NCBI RefSeq assembly: GCF_000160695.1
Contig: NZ_GG694006.1
Coordinates: 1,029,661-1,093,660, forward strand
Direction of reading: 5' to 3'
From: Centipeda flueggei ATCC 43531
GTDB taxonomy: Bacteria > Bacillota > Negativicutes > Selenomonadales > Selenomonadaceae
DNA length: 64,000 nucleotides
Shown here piece after piece: positions 39,050 to 47,659 of this stretch. A program made the position numbers and the translations under genes. Numbering within the stretch: position 1 is the first letter of the stretch; each line of letters begins with the position of its first letter. The notes beneath the pieces were generated by a model. It was not told where the DNA came from. It ran no database searches and saw only the letters and a program-made list of their open reading frames with translations.

Positions 39050-40378
39050 TCAGAAGAAGAACTCGACCGAGCCGTAGACCTTCTGAACCTTGTCGCCCAC
39101 TGCACGCTCAATCAAGCGTCCCTTGTAGTACTTGGCCGTGAGAACGACATTCTTGAAGGGAGCATAGGTCGCACCGACCTCAACGCCCTTCGTATGGAAG
39201 AGTGCGCCGTCCTCCGTCGGTGCAATGGATGCATTGCCGAGGTAGCGATACGAAAGATATGCGCCCCAGGAACCCTTGTCCTCCGGATCAGCTCCCTTAT
39301 ATGCATAGGTAGCCTGATAGGATTTCTTCAGTTTGCTGTGGGTTGCGTCAACCGCATTGTTGCGCGCGTATGCAGCAGACAAGACGTTGTTCTTGTCGAA
39401 GCGGTAGCCGAGGTTGGTCCCCCAGATCCCCATGCGGTTTTTGTTCGCTTTCAGATTGAAGGGGCCGGAACCGGGAGCACCGCTGACGAGATCCTGTGAA
39501 CCGAAGTTGTAGTAGCCAAGACCCGCCACGAGCTTGTCATTATCATACTGGACAGCGTAGCTCTGGAAGTTCGCCCTATCCGTAAATTCATCCTCGGCAG
39601 GCAGCGAGTGCGGCCAAGCCAGGTTTGCATGATCCTTTACGCGGCCGGCCTGGATAATCGCCTTGAGATCCTTGCCATAGCTGACCTGTGCGCCCGAGAA
39701 GTCACCATCATAGATGACTGCGCCCGGCGCCTGGTAGTCGCCCTCCGGGGAAAGAAGCTCAATCTTGCCGAGACGAACCTGGAACTTATCATAGTCGCCC
39801 TGTACATAGGCACGTTTCAGCGTGAGGCGATCCTCATCATGGTCGTCGCCTGCACCGCGGTCATCCTGCATATTGATTGAGGCGTCGAGACGGGCAACGG
39901 CATGCCAATGATTGTTGATCTCTGCCGTCGGCTCGAGACGGAGCTTGAGGTTGTTGTCATTGTCCTTCGGCACGCTCTCCCAACGCTCACTCGTATACTC
40001 GTACTGAACCTTGCCGTTCCACTTCACCATGTCAGCGTTGCGCTCGAGGTTCGAGACACGGACGCCGAGGTTGTTGAGCTCGTCAGCGAACTCTGCGGCA
40101 AGGCGGTCAACGAGCGCACGGTCCGAGGCGGACATATCGCCCTTTGCCATCGCCTTTGCCACCATCTGCGCCATCTCATAACGCGTGATGTTGCGGTCGC
40201 CGCGGTACGTGCCGTCGCCGTAGCCCTCCACAACACCGTCGGCAGCGAGCTGCGAGACAGCGTCATACGCCCAGTGGTCACGGGGCACATCGGAGAACGG
40301 GTTCGCCGCTGCGAACGTCGTGGATGCTGCGCCGACAACAAGCGCCGTCGCCAGTGCAGACACGAGAGTCTTCTTCAT
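39050..40378 (-). CDS. SLH-domain outer-membrane porin (OmpM type), copy 1
   Basis: A 442-residue outer-membrane protein. After a signal peptide (MKKTLVSALATALVVGAASTTFAA) comes one SLH domain (NPFSDVPRDHWAYDAVSQLAADGVVEGYGDGTYRGDRNITRYEMAQMVAKAM, residues 25-75), which binds pyruvylated or polyamine-modified peptidoglycan, a coiled-coil linker (LVDRLAAEFADELNNLGVRVSNLERN), and a beta-barrel to the end, closing with an aromatic EFFF. In Negativicutes such proteins both form pores and tether the outer membrane. The first 120 residues are almost identical to copy 2 while the barrels differ. The ATG follows GGAGGAG. Confidence 0.9.
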   Translation of the reverse strand: MKKTLVSALATALVVGAASTTFAAANPFSDVPRDHWAYDAVSQLAADGVVEGYGDGTYRGDRNITRYEMAQMVAKAMAKGDMSASDRALVDRLAAEFADELNNLGVRVSNLERNADMVKWNGKVQYEYTSERWESVPKDNDNNLKLRLEPTAEINNHWHAVARLDASINMQDDRGAGDDHDEDRLTLKRAYVQGDYDKFQVRLGKIELLSPEGDYQAPGAVIYDGDFSGAQVSYGKDLKAIIQAGRVKDHANLAWPHSLPAEDEFTDRANFQSYAVQYDNDKLVAGLGYYNFGSQDLVSGAPGSGPFNLKANKNRMGIWGTNLGYRFDKNNVLSAAYARNNAVDATHSKLKKSYQATYAYKGADPEDKGSWGAYLSYRYLGNASIAPTEDGALFHTKGVEVGATYAPFKNVVLTAKYYKGRLIERAVGDKVQKVYGSVEFFF

Positions 40379-40487
40379 AAGAAACTCCTCCTTCGGTAAA
40401 TAGTTTTACGCTCTTCCGTCAGAGGAATGCATGCGAAAGTGTCCATGTTTCCTCATTGCTCTGCATTCTCCTATACGGAACAGGCCC

Positions 40488-40516
40488 ATTTTAACATTAC
40501 TGAGAGAAAATTACAA
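40488..40516 (-). promoter_or_regulatory. Promoter of SLH porin copy 1
   Basis: TTGTAA (complement of 40511-40516), 17-bp spacer, TAAAAT (complement of 40488-40493), giving a leader of about 100 nt. Confidence 0.65.
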
Positions 40517-40558
40517 TAGGACAAATGAATTATATTTTCAATCCCATGTGCGCTGTAC

Positions 40559-40597
40559 AAAAGAATCCCTCTCCCGCGGGGGGAGAGGGATTCTTTC
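40559..40597. terminator. Terminator between the two SLH porin genes
   Basis: A 15-16 bp GC-rich stem around AATCCCTCTCCC / GGGAGAGGGATT with flanking A and T runs; each porin gene thus has its own transcript. Confidence 0.85.
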
Positions 40598-40630
40598 ATT
40601 CATGCAGCACAGCCGCACAATGCGTTCATC

Positions 40631-41965
40631 TTAGAACAGGAACTCAACACGTCCGAACACATGGCTGACACGCTTGTGATCATACGTTGCGTTCGCGGGG
40701 ATAATCGACCGACCCTTGAAGTACTTCGCGGAAAGGACGATGTTCTTTGCCACAGCATAGTTTGCGCCGACCTCAATGCCCTTCGTGCGGAGGAGTGCAC
40801 CATCCTCTGTCGGAGCAACCGATGCATTGCCGAGGTAGCGGTAGGAGAGATATGCGCCCCACGAACCCTTGTCCGCAGGATTTGCTCCCTTGTAGCCATA
40901 CGTAACCTGATAGGACTTGTTCAGGCGCTTATGCGTAGCAAGGATGTTCGAAGCATGCGCATACGCACCGGAGAGAACGCTGTTCTTGTCGAAGCGATAG
41001 CCGAGGTTGCCGCTCCAGATGCTCATGGTCTTCTGGTTCGGGCGGAGGTTGAAATCATTCGTCGCATCATCGGAATTGAAGCGGTAGTAGCCAAGGCCTG
41101 CTGCGAGGCTGTTCTTGTCATACTGCGCTGCAATGCCGTAGAAGTTCGCCGTATCATCGAAGTCCGTATTCAGTGTCGTACCAGATGGCGTATCAAGACG
41201 GTTCGTTGCAGCATGATCGCGGACACGTCCTGCCTGGAGAATCCCCTTGAGATCCTTACCAAAGCTGACCTGTGCGCCCGAGAAGTTGCCATCATAGACG
41301 ATCGCGCCCGGTGCCTGATAGTTGCCCTCCGGCGTGAGGAGATCCATTTTGCCGAGCTTCACCTGGAAGTTCGTGTAGTCGCCCTGTGCATAGGCACGCT
41401 TCAGCGTGACCTTGTCCTTGTCATGGTTTGTGCCTGTGCCGCGGTCATCTCTCAGGCTGGTCGTTGCATCGAGACGTGCCTTGACATGCCAATGATCATT
41501 GACCTCAGCCGTCGGATCGAGACGGAAGAGAACAACGCCATTATCGCGGTCACGATGCAGGTTCTCGCGGCGAATGTTCTCATAGGTGTAACGGAGTTTG
41601 CCGTTCCACTTCACCATGTCAGCGTTGCGCTCGAGGTTCGAGACGCGGACGCCGAGGTTGTTGAGCTCGTCAGCGAACTCTGCTGCGAGGCGGTCAACGA
41701 GCGCACGGTCCGACGCGGACATATCGCCCTTTGCCATCGCCTTTGCCACCATCTGCGCCATCTCATAACGCGTGATGTTGCGGTCGCCGCGATACGTGCC
41801 GTCGCCGTAGCCCTCAACAACACCGTCGGCAGCGAGCTGCGAGACAGCGTCGTATGCCCAGTGGTCACGGGGCACATCGGAGAACGGGTTCGCTGCCGCG
41901 AACGTCGTGGATGCTGCGCCGACAACAATGGCCGTCGCAAGTGCGGATACGAGTGTCTTCTTCAT
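40631..41965 (-). CDS. SLH-domain outer-membrane porin (OmpM type), copy 2
   Basis: A 444-residue paralog of copy 1 with the same order: signal peptide, SLH domain, coiled-coil linker and beta-barrel ending in VEFLF. The signal, SLH and linker segments match copy 1 nearly residue for residue; the barrel has the same framework (YQAPGAVIYDGDFSGAQVSYGKDLK-type strands) but many substitutions and loop changes, as expected for exposed loops. The ATG at 41965 follows GGAGGAG; an upstream in-frame ATG at 42037 would break the signal peptide. It has its own promoter 115 bp upstream. Confidence 0.9.
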   Translation of the reverse strand: MKKTLVSALATAIVVGAASTTFAAANPFSDVPRDHWAYDAVSQLAADGVVEGYGDGTYRGDRNITRYEMAQMVAKAMAKGDMSASDRALVDRLAAEFADELNNLGVRVSNLERNADMVKWNGKLRYTYENIRRENLHRDRDNGVVLFRLDPTAEVNDHWHVKARLDATTSLRDDRGTGTNHDKDKVTLKRAYAQGDYTNFQVKLGKMDLLTPEGNYQAPGAIVYDGNFSGAQVSFGKDLKGILQAGRVRDHAATNRLDTPSGTTLNTDFDDTANFYGIAAQYDKNSLAAGLGYYRFNSDDATNDFNLRPNQKTMSIWSGNLGYRFDKNSVLSGAYAHASNILATHKRLNKSYQVTYGYKGANPADKGSWGAYLSYRYLGNASVAPTEDGALLRTKGIEVGANYAVAKNIVLSAKYFKGRSIIPANATYDHKRVSHVFGRVEFLF

Positions 41966-42078
41966 GAGAAACTCCTCCTTCAATAAATGGATGTAATCGA
42001 TTTCCATTCGGAGGAATACACGGGTGAAAGTATCCATGTTTCCTTTGCCCTTTGTATCCTCTCGTTTGGAACGCCTTT

Positions 42079-42107
42079 ATATTACCATGGACAAAAACAA
42101 AATGCAA
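42079..42107 (-). promoter_or_regulatory. Promoter of SLH porin copy 2
   Basis: TTGCAT (complement of 42102-42107), 17-bp spacer, TAATAT (complement of 42079-42084). Bases 42108-42230 hold no recognised feature. Confidence 0.6.
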
Positions 42108-42230
42108 GACCTATTGTGAATTAATTTTATACTAGGTTATGAAATTCAGATTGGTTTCAGGTTCTGTGCGCTTGGCGAACACAGCGGGAGCCATCCTGTC
42201 TGTTGGGAAGGATGCTGATCCGCCGGAATC

Positions 42231-42260
42231 AAAAACCTCCCCCGTCTCTGTGGGGGAGGT
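42231..42260 (-). terminator. Terminator after the RelB/YoeB pair at 42 kb
   Basis: ACCTCCCCC / GGGGGAGGT stem followed by TTTTT on the minus strand. Confidence 0.85.
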
Positions 42261-42270
42261 GCGATCTCTG

Positions 42271-42534
42271 CTATTTTTCATAATGCCCACGACAAGAAGC
42301 GATATGGATGATACCATCCTGTTCGTAGTAAACAACACGATTCACTTCGTCAATGCGTCTGCTCCACCATCCGCTGAGATTCCCTCTGAGGCGTTCGGTC
42401 TTCCCCATCCCTCCCGCGGGATCTCTCTGAATGTCGCGGATCACCGCGTTGAGGCGTTTCAACGTCTTCTTGTCCTGCGTCTGCCAATACAGATATTCTT
42501 CCCATGCACGGTCTTCCCATAGGAGCCCCATCAA
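42271..42534 (-). CDS. Txe/YoeB family mRNA-interferase toxin
   Basis: An 87-residue toxin of the RelE superfamily. It reads WEDRAWEEYLYWQTQDKKTLKRLNAVIRDIQRDPAGGMGKTERLRGNLSGWWSRRIDEVNRVVYY...IASCRGHY, with the YoeB pattern including the GK-EPL-like segment, the SRRID strand and the C-terminal His-Tyr. YoeB toxins bind the ribosomal A site and cleave mRNA. The ATG (42534 or the next Met) overlaps the antitoxin stop by 4 bp. A terminator follows. Length and catalytic residues look intact. Confidence 0.92.
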   Translation of the reverse strand: MMGLLWEDRAWEEYLYWQTQDKKTLKRLNAVIRDIQRDPAGGMGKTERLRGNLSGWWSRRIDEVNRVVYYEQDGIIHIASCRGHYEK

Positions 42535-42806
42535 TCCGCCTCGATCAAGTCATGCTCAGCAAAATGTCCATTTCCTGCCTCAATGTCGCGCTTTAGTCCT
42601 TCCAGATACTGAATGTTGCTCGGCGAATAGAACGGGTCACTGCTCCGCTCGGCTGAGATCTCAAACGGTATTTTGCGCTCGCGCACCGCCGTCTTTGCAA
42701 AGACGCAGAACGCCGTTGTCATCGTCATGCCGATCTCCGTGCAGAATTCGTCGAATGCCCGCTTGAGGTCTGCATCCATGCGGATGCTCACGCTGGTCTG
42801 TGCCAT
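42531..42806 (-). CDS. RelB/DinJ family antitoxin
   Basis: A 91-residue antitoxin that pairs with the YoeB-type toxin downstream. The N-terminal ribbon-helix-helix reads TSVSIRMDADLKRAFDEFCTEIGMTMTTAFCVFAKTAV; the C-terminal toxin-binding part ends FAEHDLIEAD. The start is the ATG at 42806 with AGGAGG just before it; six extra residues are possible from an earlier ATG. The protein is expected to repress its own promoter with the toxin. Confidence 0.92.
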   Translation of the reverse strand: MAQTSVSIRMDADLKRAFDEFCTEIGMTMTTAFCVFAKTAVRERKIPFEISAERSSDPFYSPSNIQYLEGLKRDIEAGNGHFAEHDLIEAD

Positions 42807-42902
42807 GATTTTGCCTCCTCTCATCAGCGGCTCCTTAAGTTAATTTCATTGTATGGATTTTATCGTGCATTGTCAATGATTTTTGATGCATCTCGTCCAC
42901 TC

Positions 42903-43694
42903 TCACTCCCCCACGAGGGCGAGCGGGACGGGGATGCGGGTGCCGCCCGAGGCCTGCAGGAGCTCGACGCGGACGCCGAACACCTCGGCGATGCGTTTCT
43001 CGGTCAGCACCTCGGCGGGCGTGCCCGTGGCAGCGACAGCACCGTCACGCACGAGGATGATGTCGTCGGCATACTGCATGGCGTGTGCCATGTCGTGCAG
43101 GACCATGAGGATGGTCATGCCATGCTCCGTGCTGAGGCGGCGCGTGATCTCCATGACGCGCAGCTGATGCGCGATGTCGAGGTAGGTGGTCGGCTCGTCG
43201 AGGAGGAGGAGGCGCGGCTTCTGACTGAGCGCCATCGCGAGGAAGACGCGCTGCCGCTCGCCGCCCGAGAGGGTGTGTACGTCGCGCGCGGCGAATGCGC
43301 CGACGTTCGCCATCTCCATCGCCCACGCGACCGCGTCACGGTCTGCCGCCCCCGTGCGCAGGGAGAACCGCCCCGCGTGGGCAAATCGGCCGTAGGCGAC
43401 GAGCTCGCGCACGGTGAGCCCCGCGGCCGCCGCGCGCTCCTGCGGCAGGATGGCGCGCACGCGTGCCAGCTCCCGCGCCGTATAGCTGCGCAGCTCGCGT
43501 CCTGCCAGCTCGATCGTCCCCGTATAGTGTGGGTTCAGTCCCGCGAGGGCGCGCAGGAGGGTGGTCTTGCCCGCGCCGTTCGGGCCGATGATCGCCGTGC
43601 GCCGCCCCGCCGGGATCTCGATGTCCACGCCGTGCAGAATCTCCTGTCCGGCGGCGAAGACGGTGAGCCCCGCCGCCCGCAGTACGGCGCTCAT
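42903..43694 (-). CDS. btuD: FecCD-type ABC transporter ATP-binding protein (cobalamin/iron-chelate uptake)
   Basis: A 263-residue ATPase of the cobalamin/siderophore/heme uptake class. Walker A is GPNGAGKTT (about residue 38), signature LSGGERQR, Walker B LLLLDEPTTYLDI, and the switch His in LHDMAHA. It energises the permease encoded by the preceding gene, with which it overlaps by 4 bp. The gene order cobI-binding protein-permease-ATPase favours cobalamin or another corrinoid over iron chelates, but the sequence alone cannot settle the substrate. Confidence 0.85.
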   Translation of the reverse strand: MSAVLRAAGLTVFAAGQEILHGVDIEIPAGRRTAIIGPNGAGKTTLLRALAGLNPHYTGTIELAGRELRSYTARELARVRAILPQERAAAAGLTVRELVAYGRFAHAGRFSLRTGAADRDAVAWAMEMANVGAFAARDVHTLSGGERQRVFLAMALSQKPRLLLLDEPTTYLDIAHQLRVMEITRRLSTEHGMTILMVLHDMAHAMQYADDIILVRDGAVAATGTPAEVLTEKRIAEVFGVRVELLQASGGTRIPVPLALVGE

Positions 43695-44662
43695 AGCTGC
43701 CTCCGCAGGAGATAGAGGAAGAACGGTGCGCCGATGACCGCCATGAGGATGCCGACAGGCAGTTCAAGCGGGGCAAAGAGCAGCCGCGCCGCTGTATCGC
43801 TGAGGGTGAGGACGGCAACGCCGAGGAGTGCTGCCGCGGGCAGGAGCACGCGATGATCCGCGCCGACCATGAGGCGTGCGGCGTGCGGGACGATGAGCCC
43901 GACGAAGCCGAGGAGCCCCACAACGGAGACGGCGCTCGCGGCAAGCAGGGCGGCGAGCGCCGTGAGCATGACGCGCGTGCGCTCGACGGCGAGCCCCACG
44001 CCGCGAGCCATGTCGTCGCCGAGCAGGAGGATGTTGAGCCGCCCCGCCGCAAGCAGGGCGCAGAGCCCCGCACCGACGGTGTACGGCAGGAGCATCTCGA
44101 CGTGCGGCCAGCTCCGCGCAGAGAGTCCGCCGACCATCCACATGAGCGCGCTGTGGACGCGGTCGCTGTAGAGAATCATCATGGCTGAGATGCCCGCGCC
44201 GAGGAATGCCGAGACGGCGACGCCCGCGAGGATGACGCGCGTCGGTCGGATGCCGTCACGCCACGCGAGGAGATAGATAAGGAGGGCGGCAAACATCGCC
44301 CCGCCGAACGCCGCCGGCGTGATGAGCCATGCCGCTCCAGGCAGGACGAGCATGATAAAGATGCCCGCCAGTCCTGCGCCGGAGGAGATGCCGATGATGT
44401 GCGGGTCGGCGAGCGGGTTGCGCAGGATCGCCTGCAGGATCGCCCCCGAGAGAGCGAGGTTTACGCCGACGAGGGCAGCAACGATGGTGCGCGGCAGACG
44501 GATGTTCCAGAAGATCTGGGCGTGCGCCGTGTCACGCACGCCGCCGAGGGCGGCGGCGATCTCCGCGCAGGGAATATCCACCGACCCCTTTGCCGTCGAT
44601 ACGATACAGCCGATGACGGCGAGCATGGCAAAGAGCACGAGGACGAGGATGCGTTTTCTCAT
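43691..44662 (-). CDS. btuC: FecCD-family ABC transporter permease (BtuC-like)
   Basis: A 323-residue inner-membrane protein with about ten transmembrane helices. Typical segments are RLPRTIVAALVGVNLALSGAILQAILRNPLADPHIIGISSGAGL, WMVGGLSARSW and VGLIVPHAARLMVGADHRVLLPAAALLG. Two copies form the channel with two ATPase subunits. It overlaps the genes on both sides by 4 bp (ATGA), so the operon is tightly coupled. Substrate as argued for the neighbouring genes. Confidence 0.87.
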   Translation of the reverse strand: MRKRILVLVLFAMLAVIGCIVSTAKGSVDIPCAEIAAALGGVRDTAHAQIFWNIRLPRTIVAALVGVNLALSGAILQAILRNPLADPHIIGISSGAGLAGIFIMLVLPGAAWLITPAAFGGAMFAALLIYLLAWRDGIRPTRVILAGVAVSAFLGAGISAMMILYSDRVHSALMWMVGGLSARSWPHVEMLLPYTVGAGLCALLAAGRLNILLLGDDMARGVGLAVERTRVMLTALAALLAASAVSVVGLLGFVGLIVPHAARLMVGADHRVLLPAAALLGVAVLTLSDTAARLLFAPLELPVGILMAVIGAPFFLYLLRRQL

Positions 44663-45591
44663 GGATAGACGAGCCCCGCCATGTACTTCGCCGCCGCGGG
44701 GTAGTCAAGCCCGGGGCTGAAGAGGAACATCTCCTGCGGGAGGTAGTAGACTCTGCCCTCACGGATGGCCGTGACGGTCTGCCATGCGGGGTTATCCGCG
44801 AACATTGCCTCCATGGACGCGCGGATCTCCGCCTCGTCGCCCATGCTTGTAACAAAGAGGATGTCGGGGTTCTGTGCGACAAGGGTCTCCATGCTGTAGG
44901 GGGCGGCGTCGGGGTTCTTGTCAAGGGCAGGCATGCCCGCCGCCGTGTTCTCCCAGCCGAGCATGTTCGCAATGCAGCCCGCGATGCTGCCGTCGAGCTG
45001 GACGGAGAGTCCCTGCCCTGTGCTGTGGATGATGGCGACGCGCTTTTTCTCCTGCGGGATGGAGCGGCGGACGGCGTCGAGGTCGCTGTCCATCTTCCGG
45101 ACGAGCTCCTCCCCCTTTTCCTTCTCCCCCGTGAGCACGGCGAGGATGCCGATCTCGCGCTTTACGTCATCGTAGCTCTTGCCGTCGAGGACGAGGGTCT
45201 TGATGCCGTTCGCATCGAGCGTGTCGATGAGCTTTTCGTTCATGCCGCGATTGAGGAGGACGAGGTCCGGCGAGAGAGAGATCAGCTTCTCTGTGTCGAT
45301 CTGGTAGGTTTTTCCGATGGAGGGCGCCGCCTTTGCTGCGTCCGGGATCTTCATCTTGGAGTCGGGGCGTCCGACGACCTCGCCGCCGACGGCGTAGAGC
45401 GGCGCGATAAAGGAGGCAGAGGTGACGGCAATGCGCGCAGGCTTTTGGTCAAAGCTGACCGTGCGTCCGTTGTCATCCGTCACGGCAGCATACGTGCCGC
45501 CCGCTCCGCTGCCCGTGGAGGGGGCGGGCGCACCGCACGCGCTGAGGACGAGGGCGGCGGCGATGAGGAAAATTGTTCCCAATGCTCTCAT
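44659..45591 (-). CDS. btuF: ABC transporter substrate-binding lipoprotein (BtuF-like)
   Basis: A 310-residue exported binding protein with a lipobox LSAC (Cys about residue 18). The two-lobed periplasmic-binding-protein type 2 fold is indicated by RIAVTSASFIAPLYAVGGEVVG, LSPDLVLLNRGMNEKLIDTLDANGIKTLVL and the closing FSPGLDYPAAAKYMAGLVYP. BtuF and siderophore-binding proteins share this fold. The ATG at 45591 follows GGAGGAACTGAC and begins two bases after the cobI stop, which supports a role in cobalamin or cobinamide uptake. Confidence 0.83.
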   Translation of the reverse strand: MRALGTIFLIAAALVLSACGAPAPSTGSGAGGTYAAVTDDNGRTVSFDQKPARIAVTSASFIAPLYAVGGEVVGRPDSKMKIPDAAKAAPSIGKTYQIDTEKLISLSPDLVLLNRGMNEKLIDTLDANGIKTLVLDGKSYDDVKREIGILAVLTGEKEKGEELVRKMDSDLDAVRRSIPQEKKRVAIIHSTGQGLSVQLDGSIAGCIANMLGWENTAAGMPALDKNPDAAPYSMETLVAQNPDILFVTSMGDEAEIRASMEAMFADNPAWQTVTAIREGRVYYLPQEMFLFSPGLDYPAAAKYMAGLVYP

Positions 45592-45592
45592 G

Positions 45593-46291
45593 TCAGTTCC
45601 TCCGTGCAAGAATGGTGGAAAGGTAGTTCAGCGGTTCGCCGCGCTGCGCACCGATGTCGCGGATGATCTTCTCATCGTCGAGCCCTGCACGGCTGACGAG
45701 GACGGCATCCTCCGCCATGTGGTTTTCTGCGAGAAGGTCAACGATCTCGGGGGCGTTGCGGTAGACCTTCATGACGACAGCGCTCTGCACGGCGGAGAGA
45801 ATCTTCTCGATGTCTGCGCGGTCCGCCGTGCCGGGAATGATGGCGAGGATGTCATCGCCCTCCACGATGGGGCGATTGAGACGGCTGCCGATCGCGGCAA
45901 AGGCGGGTACGCCCGGGATGGTGATGATCTCGACGTTCTCCTGCTCCATGAGGCGGAAAACGTAGATGTAGGTGCTGTAAAACATGGGGTCGCCGAGGGT
46001 GAGGAAGGCGACGTTCTTCCCCGCGTTGAGGAGGGCGAGGATCTCTGCTTTGTTTTCCTCCCATGCTTCGGGATTTTTCGCGAAGTCCTTGACCATGGGG
46101 AAGACCTGATAGACGATCTCGACGCCGTCTTTGAGGTAGGGACGGGCGATCTTGAGGGCGACGCTGCCGTCCTTCTTCTCGGTCTTGGGGGCAATGAGGA
46201 CATCTGCTGCCTCAATTGCCTTGATTGCCTTGACGGTGAGCAGTTCGGGGTCGCCCGGACCGACGCCGATGCCGTAGAATGTGCCGCGCAT
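45593..46291 (-). CDS. cobI: Precorrin-2 C20-methyltransferase
   Basis: A 232-residue tetrapyrrole methylase. The first loop YGIGVGPGDPELLTVKAIKAIEAADVLIAPKTEK and the second LTLGDPMFYSTYIYVFRLME with PGVPAFAAIGSRLNRP are signature segments of CobI/CbiL. It transfers a methyl group from SAM to C20 of precorrin-2 (or the cobalt form) in corrin ring building. The ATG at 46291 is preceded by GGGAGGAAA. Being the only corrin-ring gene here and joined to an uptake operon is unusual; the rest of the pathway must lie elsewhere or be incomplete. Confidence 0.88.
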   Translation of the reverse strand: MRGTFYGIGVGPGDPELLTVKAIKAIEAADVLIAPKTEKKDGSVALKIARPYLKDGVEIVYQVFPMVKDFAKNPEAWEENKAEILALLNAGKNVAFLTLGDPMFYSTYIYVFRLMEQENVEIITIPGVPAFAAIGSRLNRPIVEGDDILAIIPGTADRADIEKILSAVQSAVVMKVYRNAPEIVDLLAENHMAEDAVLVSRAGLDDEKIIRDIGAQRGEPLNYLSTILARRN

Positions 46292-46402
46292 AAATTTCCT
46301 CCCATGATAAAAGCCCGCGCCTTTCTTTTGTCTTGGGCGGTACTTTTCTTTCTTTTCCCACTTGTTCTTATCGGTTCTTCGGTGGAAGTGTGCGAAGAAT
46401 AC

Positions 46403-46446
46403 AAAAATCCTTCCCCCATAGTACAGAGGAAGGATGATTTTGTCAA
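46403..46446 (-). promoter_or_regulatory. cobI promoter with -10 inside a terminator hairpin
   Basis: TTGACA (complement of 46441-46446), 17-bp spacer and TACTAT (complement of 46418-46423) drive cobI. The same bases form a stem ATCCTTCC / GGAAGGAT (46407-46414 and 46428-46435) with a T-run after it on the minus strand, a plausible terminator for the decarboxylase genes upstream. The -10 lies wholly in the loop. Confidence 0.7.
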
Positions 46447-46519
46447 TATAGAGCATTCGCCGCCTCCCCCGCTCCGGCGGAGGATGCTTGGGCTTACAGC
46501 GAGACGGCAGAATGACTCA

Positions 46520-47647
46520 TTACATCAGCATCGCGAGCATCGCACCTGCGGCGACGGCGGTGCCGATAACGCCGGCAACATTCGGCCCCATGGCGTGCAT
46601 GAGGAGGTAGTTGCCGGGCTTTGCCTTGATGCCGACGATCTGGCTGACGCGCGCTGCCATCGGAACGGCAGAGACGCCCGCCGAGCCAATGAGCGGGTTG
46701 ATCTTCCAGCCCGTCGCGCGGCACATGATCTTGCCGAGGACAACACCCGCCGCCGTACCGAAGATAAAGGCGACCAGGCCCAGTCCGATGATCATGAGCG
46801 TTTGCTTGACGAGGAAGCTCTCAGCGCTCATCGTGAGTCCCGTGCCGAGCGCGAGGAAGATGGTGACGGTGTTGATGAGCGCATTCTGCGCTGTATCGGA
46901 GAGACGATCCGTCACGCCGCTCTCGCGGAAGAGGTTGCCGAGCATCAGCATCCCGAGGAGGGCGGTGATGGACGGCAGGAGAAGGCTGATGAAGATGGTC
47001 GAGACGATCGGGAAGGCAATGCGCTCGAACTTCGTGACCTCACGTGCCTGCTCCATGACGACCTCGCGCTCCCGCTTTGAGGTGAGGAGCTTCATGACGG
47101 GCGGCTGGATGAGCGGCACGAGGGCCATGTAGGTGTACGCCGCAACGGCAATCGCGCCGAGGAGGTGCGGGGCCATCTTCGAGGCGAGGTAGATGGAGGT
47201 CGGGCCGTCCGCACCGCCGATGATGCCGATGGAACCTGCCTCCTGTGCATTGAAGTCGAGCATCATCGCGCCGAGCAGAGCGACAAAGACGCCGAACTGC
47301 GCCGCCGCGCCCATAAGAAGGCTCGACGGGCGGGCGATCAAGGGGCCGAAGTCCGTCATTGCGCCGACACCGAGGAAGATGAGCGGAGGGAAGATCTCAT
47401 ACTTGATGCCCATACCGATCGCGGACATGACGCCAGGCTCCTCAAATCCGTTGAACGGAATGTTCGCAAGGATACAGCCAAAGGCGATCGGGCTGAGGAG
47501 CAGCGGCTCGAAGTCACGGGCAAACGCAAGGTAGAGGAGCACCAGTCCAACGAAGATCATGATGAGGTTGCCGGATGTGAATCCGGAGAATCCACTGCCC
47601 TGTACAATCGCCTGCAGAGAGACGGAAAATGCATTGATAAAGTCCAT
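46520..47647 (-). CDS. Sodium-pumping biotin-dependent decarboxylase beta subunit
   Basis: A 375-residue membrane protein of the OadB/MmdB/GcdB family. The beta subunit decarboxylates carboxybiotin and couples it to sodium export. Visible family segments are [48 protein letters not shown] (with the Asp used in sodium and proton handling) and [16 protein letters not shown]. The enzyme could be oxaloacetate, methylmalonyl-CoA or glutaconyl-CoA decarboxylase; methylmalonyl-CoA would fit mutAB. The alpha (carboxyltransferase) and biotin carrier genes are not adjacent. Confidence 0.93.
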   Translation of the reverse strand: MDFINAFSVSLQAIVQGSGFSGFTSGNLIMIFVGLVLLYLAFARDFEPLLLSPIAFGCILANIPFNGFEEPGVMSAIGMGIKYEIFPPLIFLGVGAMTDFGPLIARPSSLLMGAAAQFGVFVALLGAMMLDFNAQEAGSIGIIGGADGPTSIYLASKMAPHLLGAIAVAAYTYMALVPLIQPPVMKLLTSKREREVVMEQAREVTKFERIAFPIVSTIFISLLLPSITALLGMLMLGNLFRESGVTDRLSDTAQNALINTVTIFLALGTGLTMSAESFLVKQTLMIIGLGLVAFIFGTAAGVVLGKIMCRATGWKINPLIGSAGVSAVPMAARVSQIVGIKAKPGNYLLMHAMGPNVAGVIGTAVAAGAMLAMLM

Positions 47648-47659
47648 GATGATCCCTCC

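Noticed and set aside
42903..45591. Annotation of the ABC genes as a siderophore or heme importer
   Set aside because: Sequence alone allows it, but the direct linkage with cobI makes a corrinoid substrate more likely; kept as a caveat.
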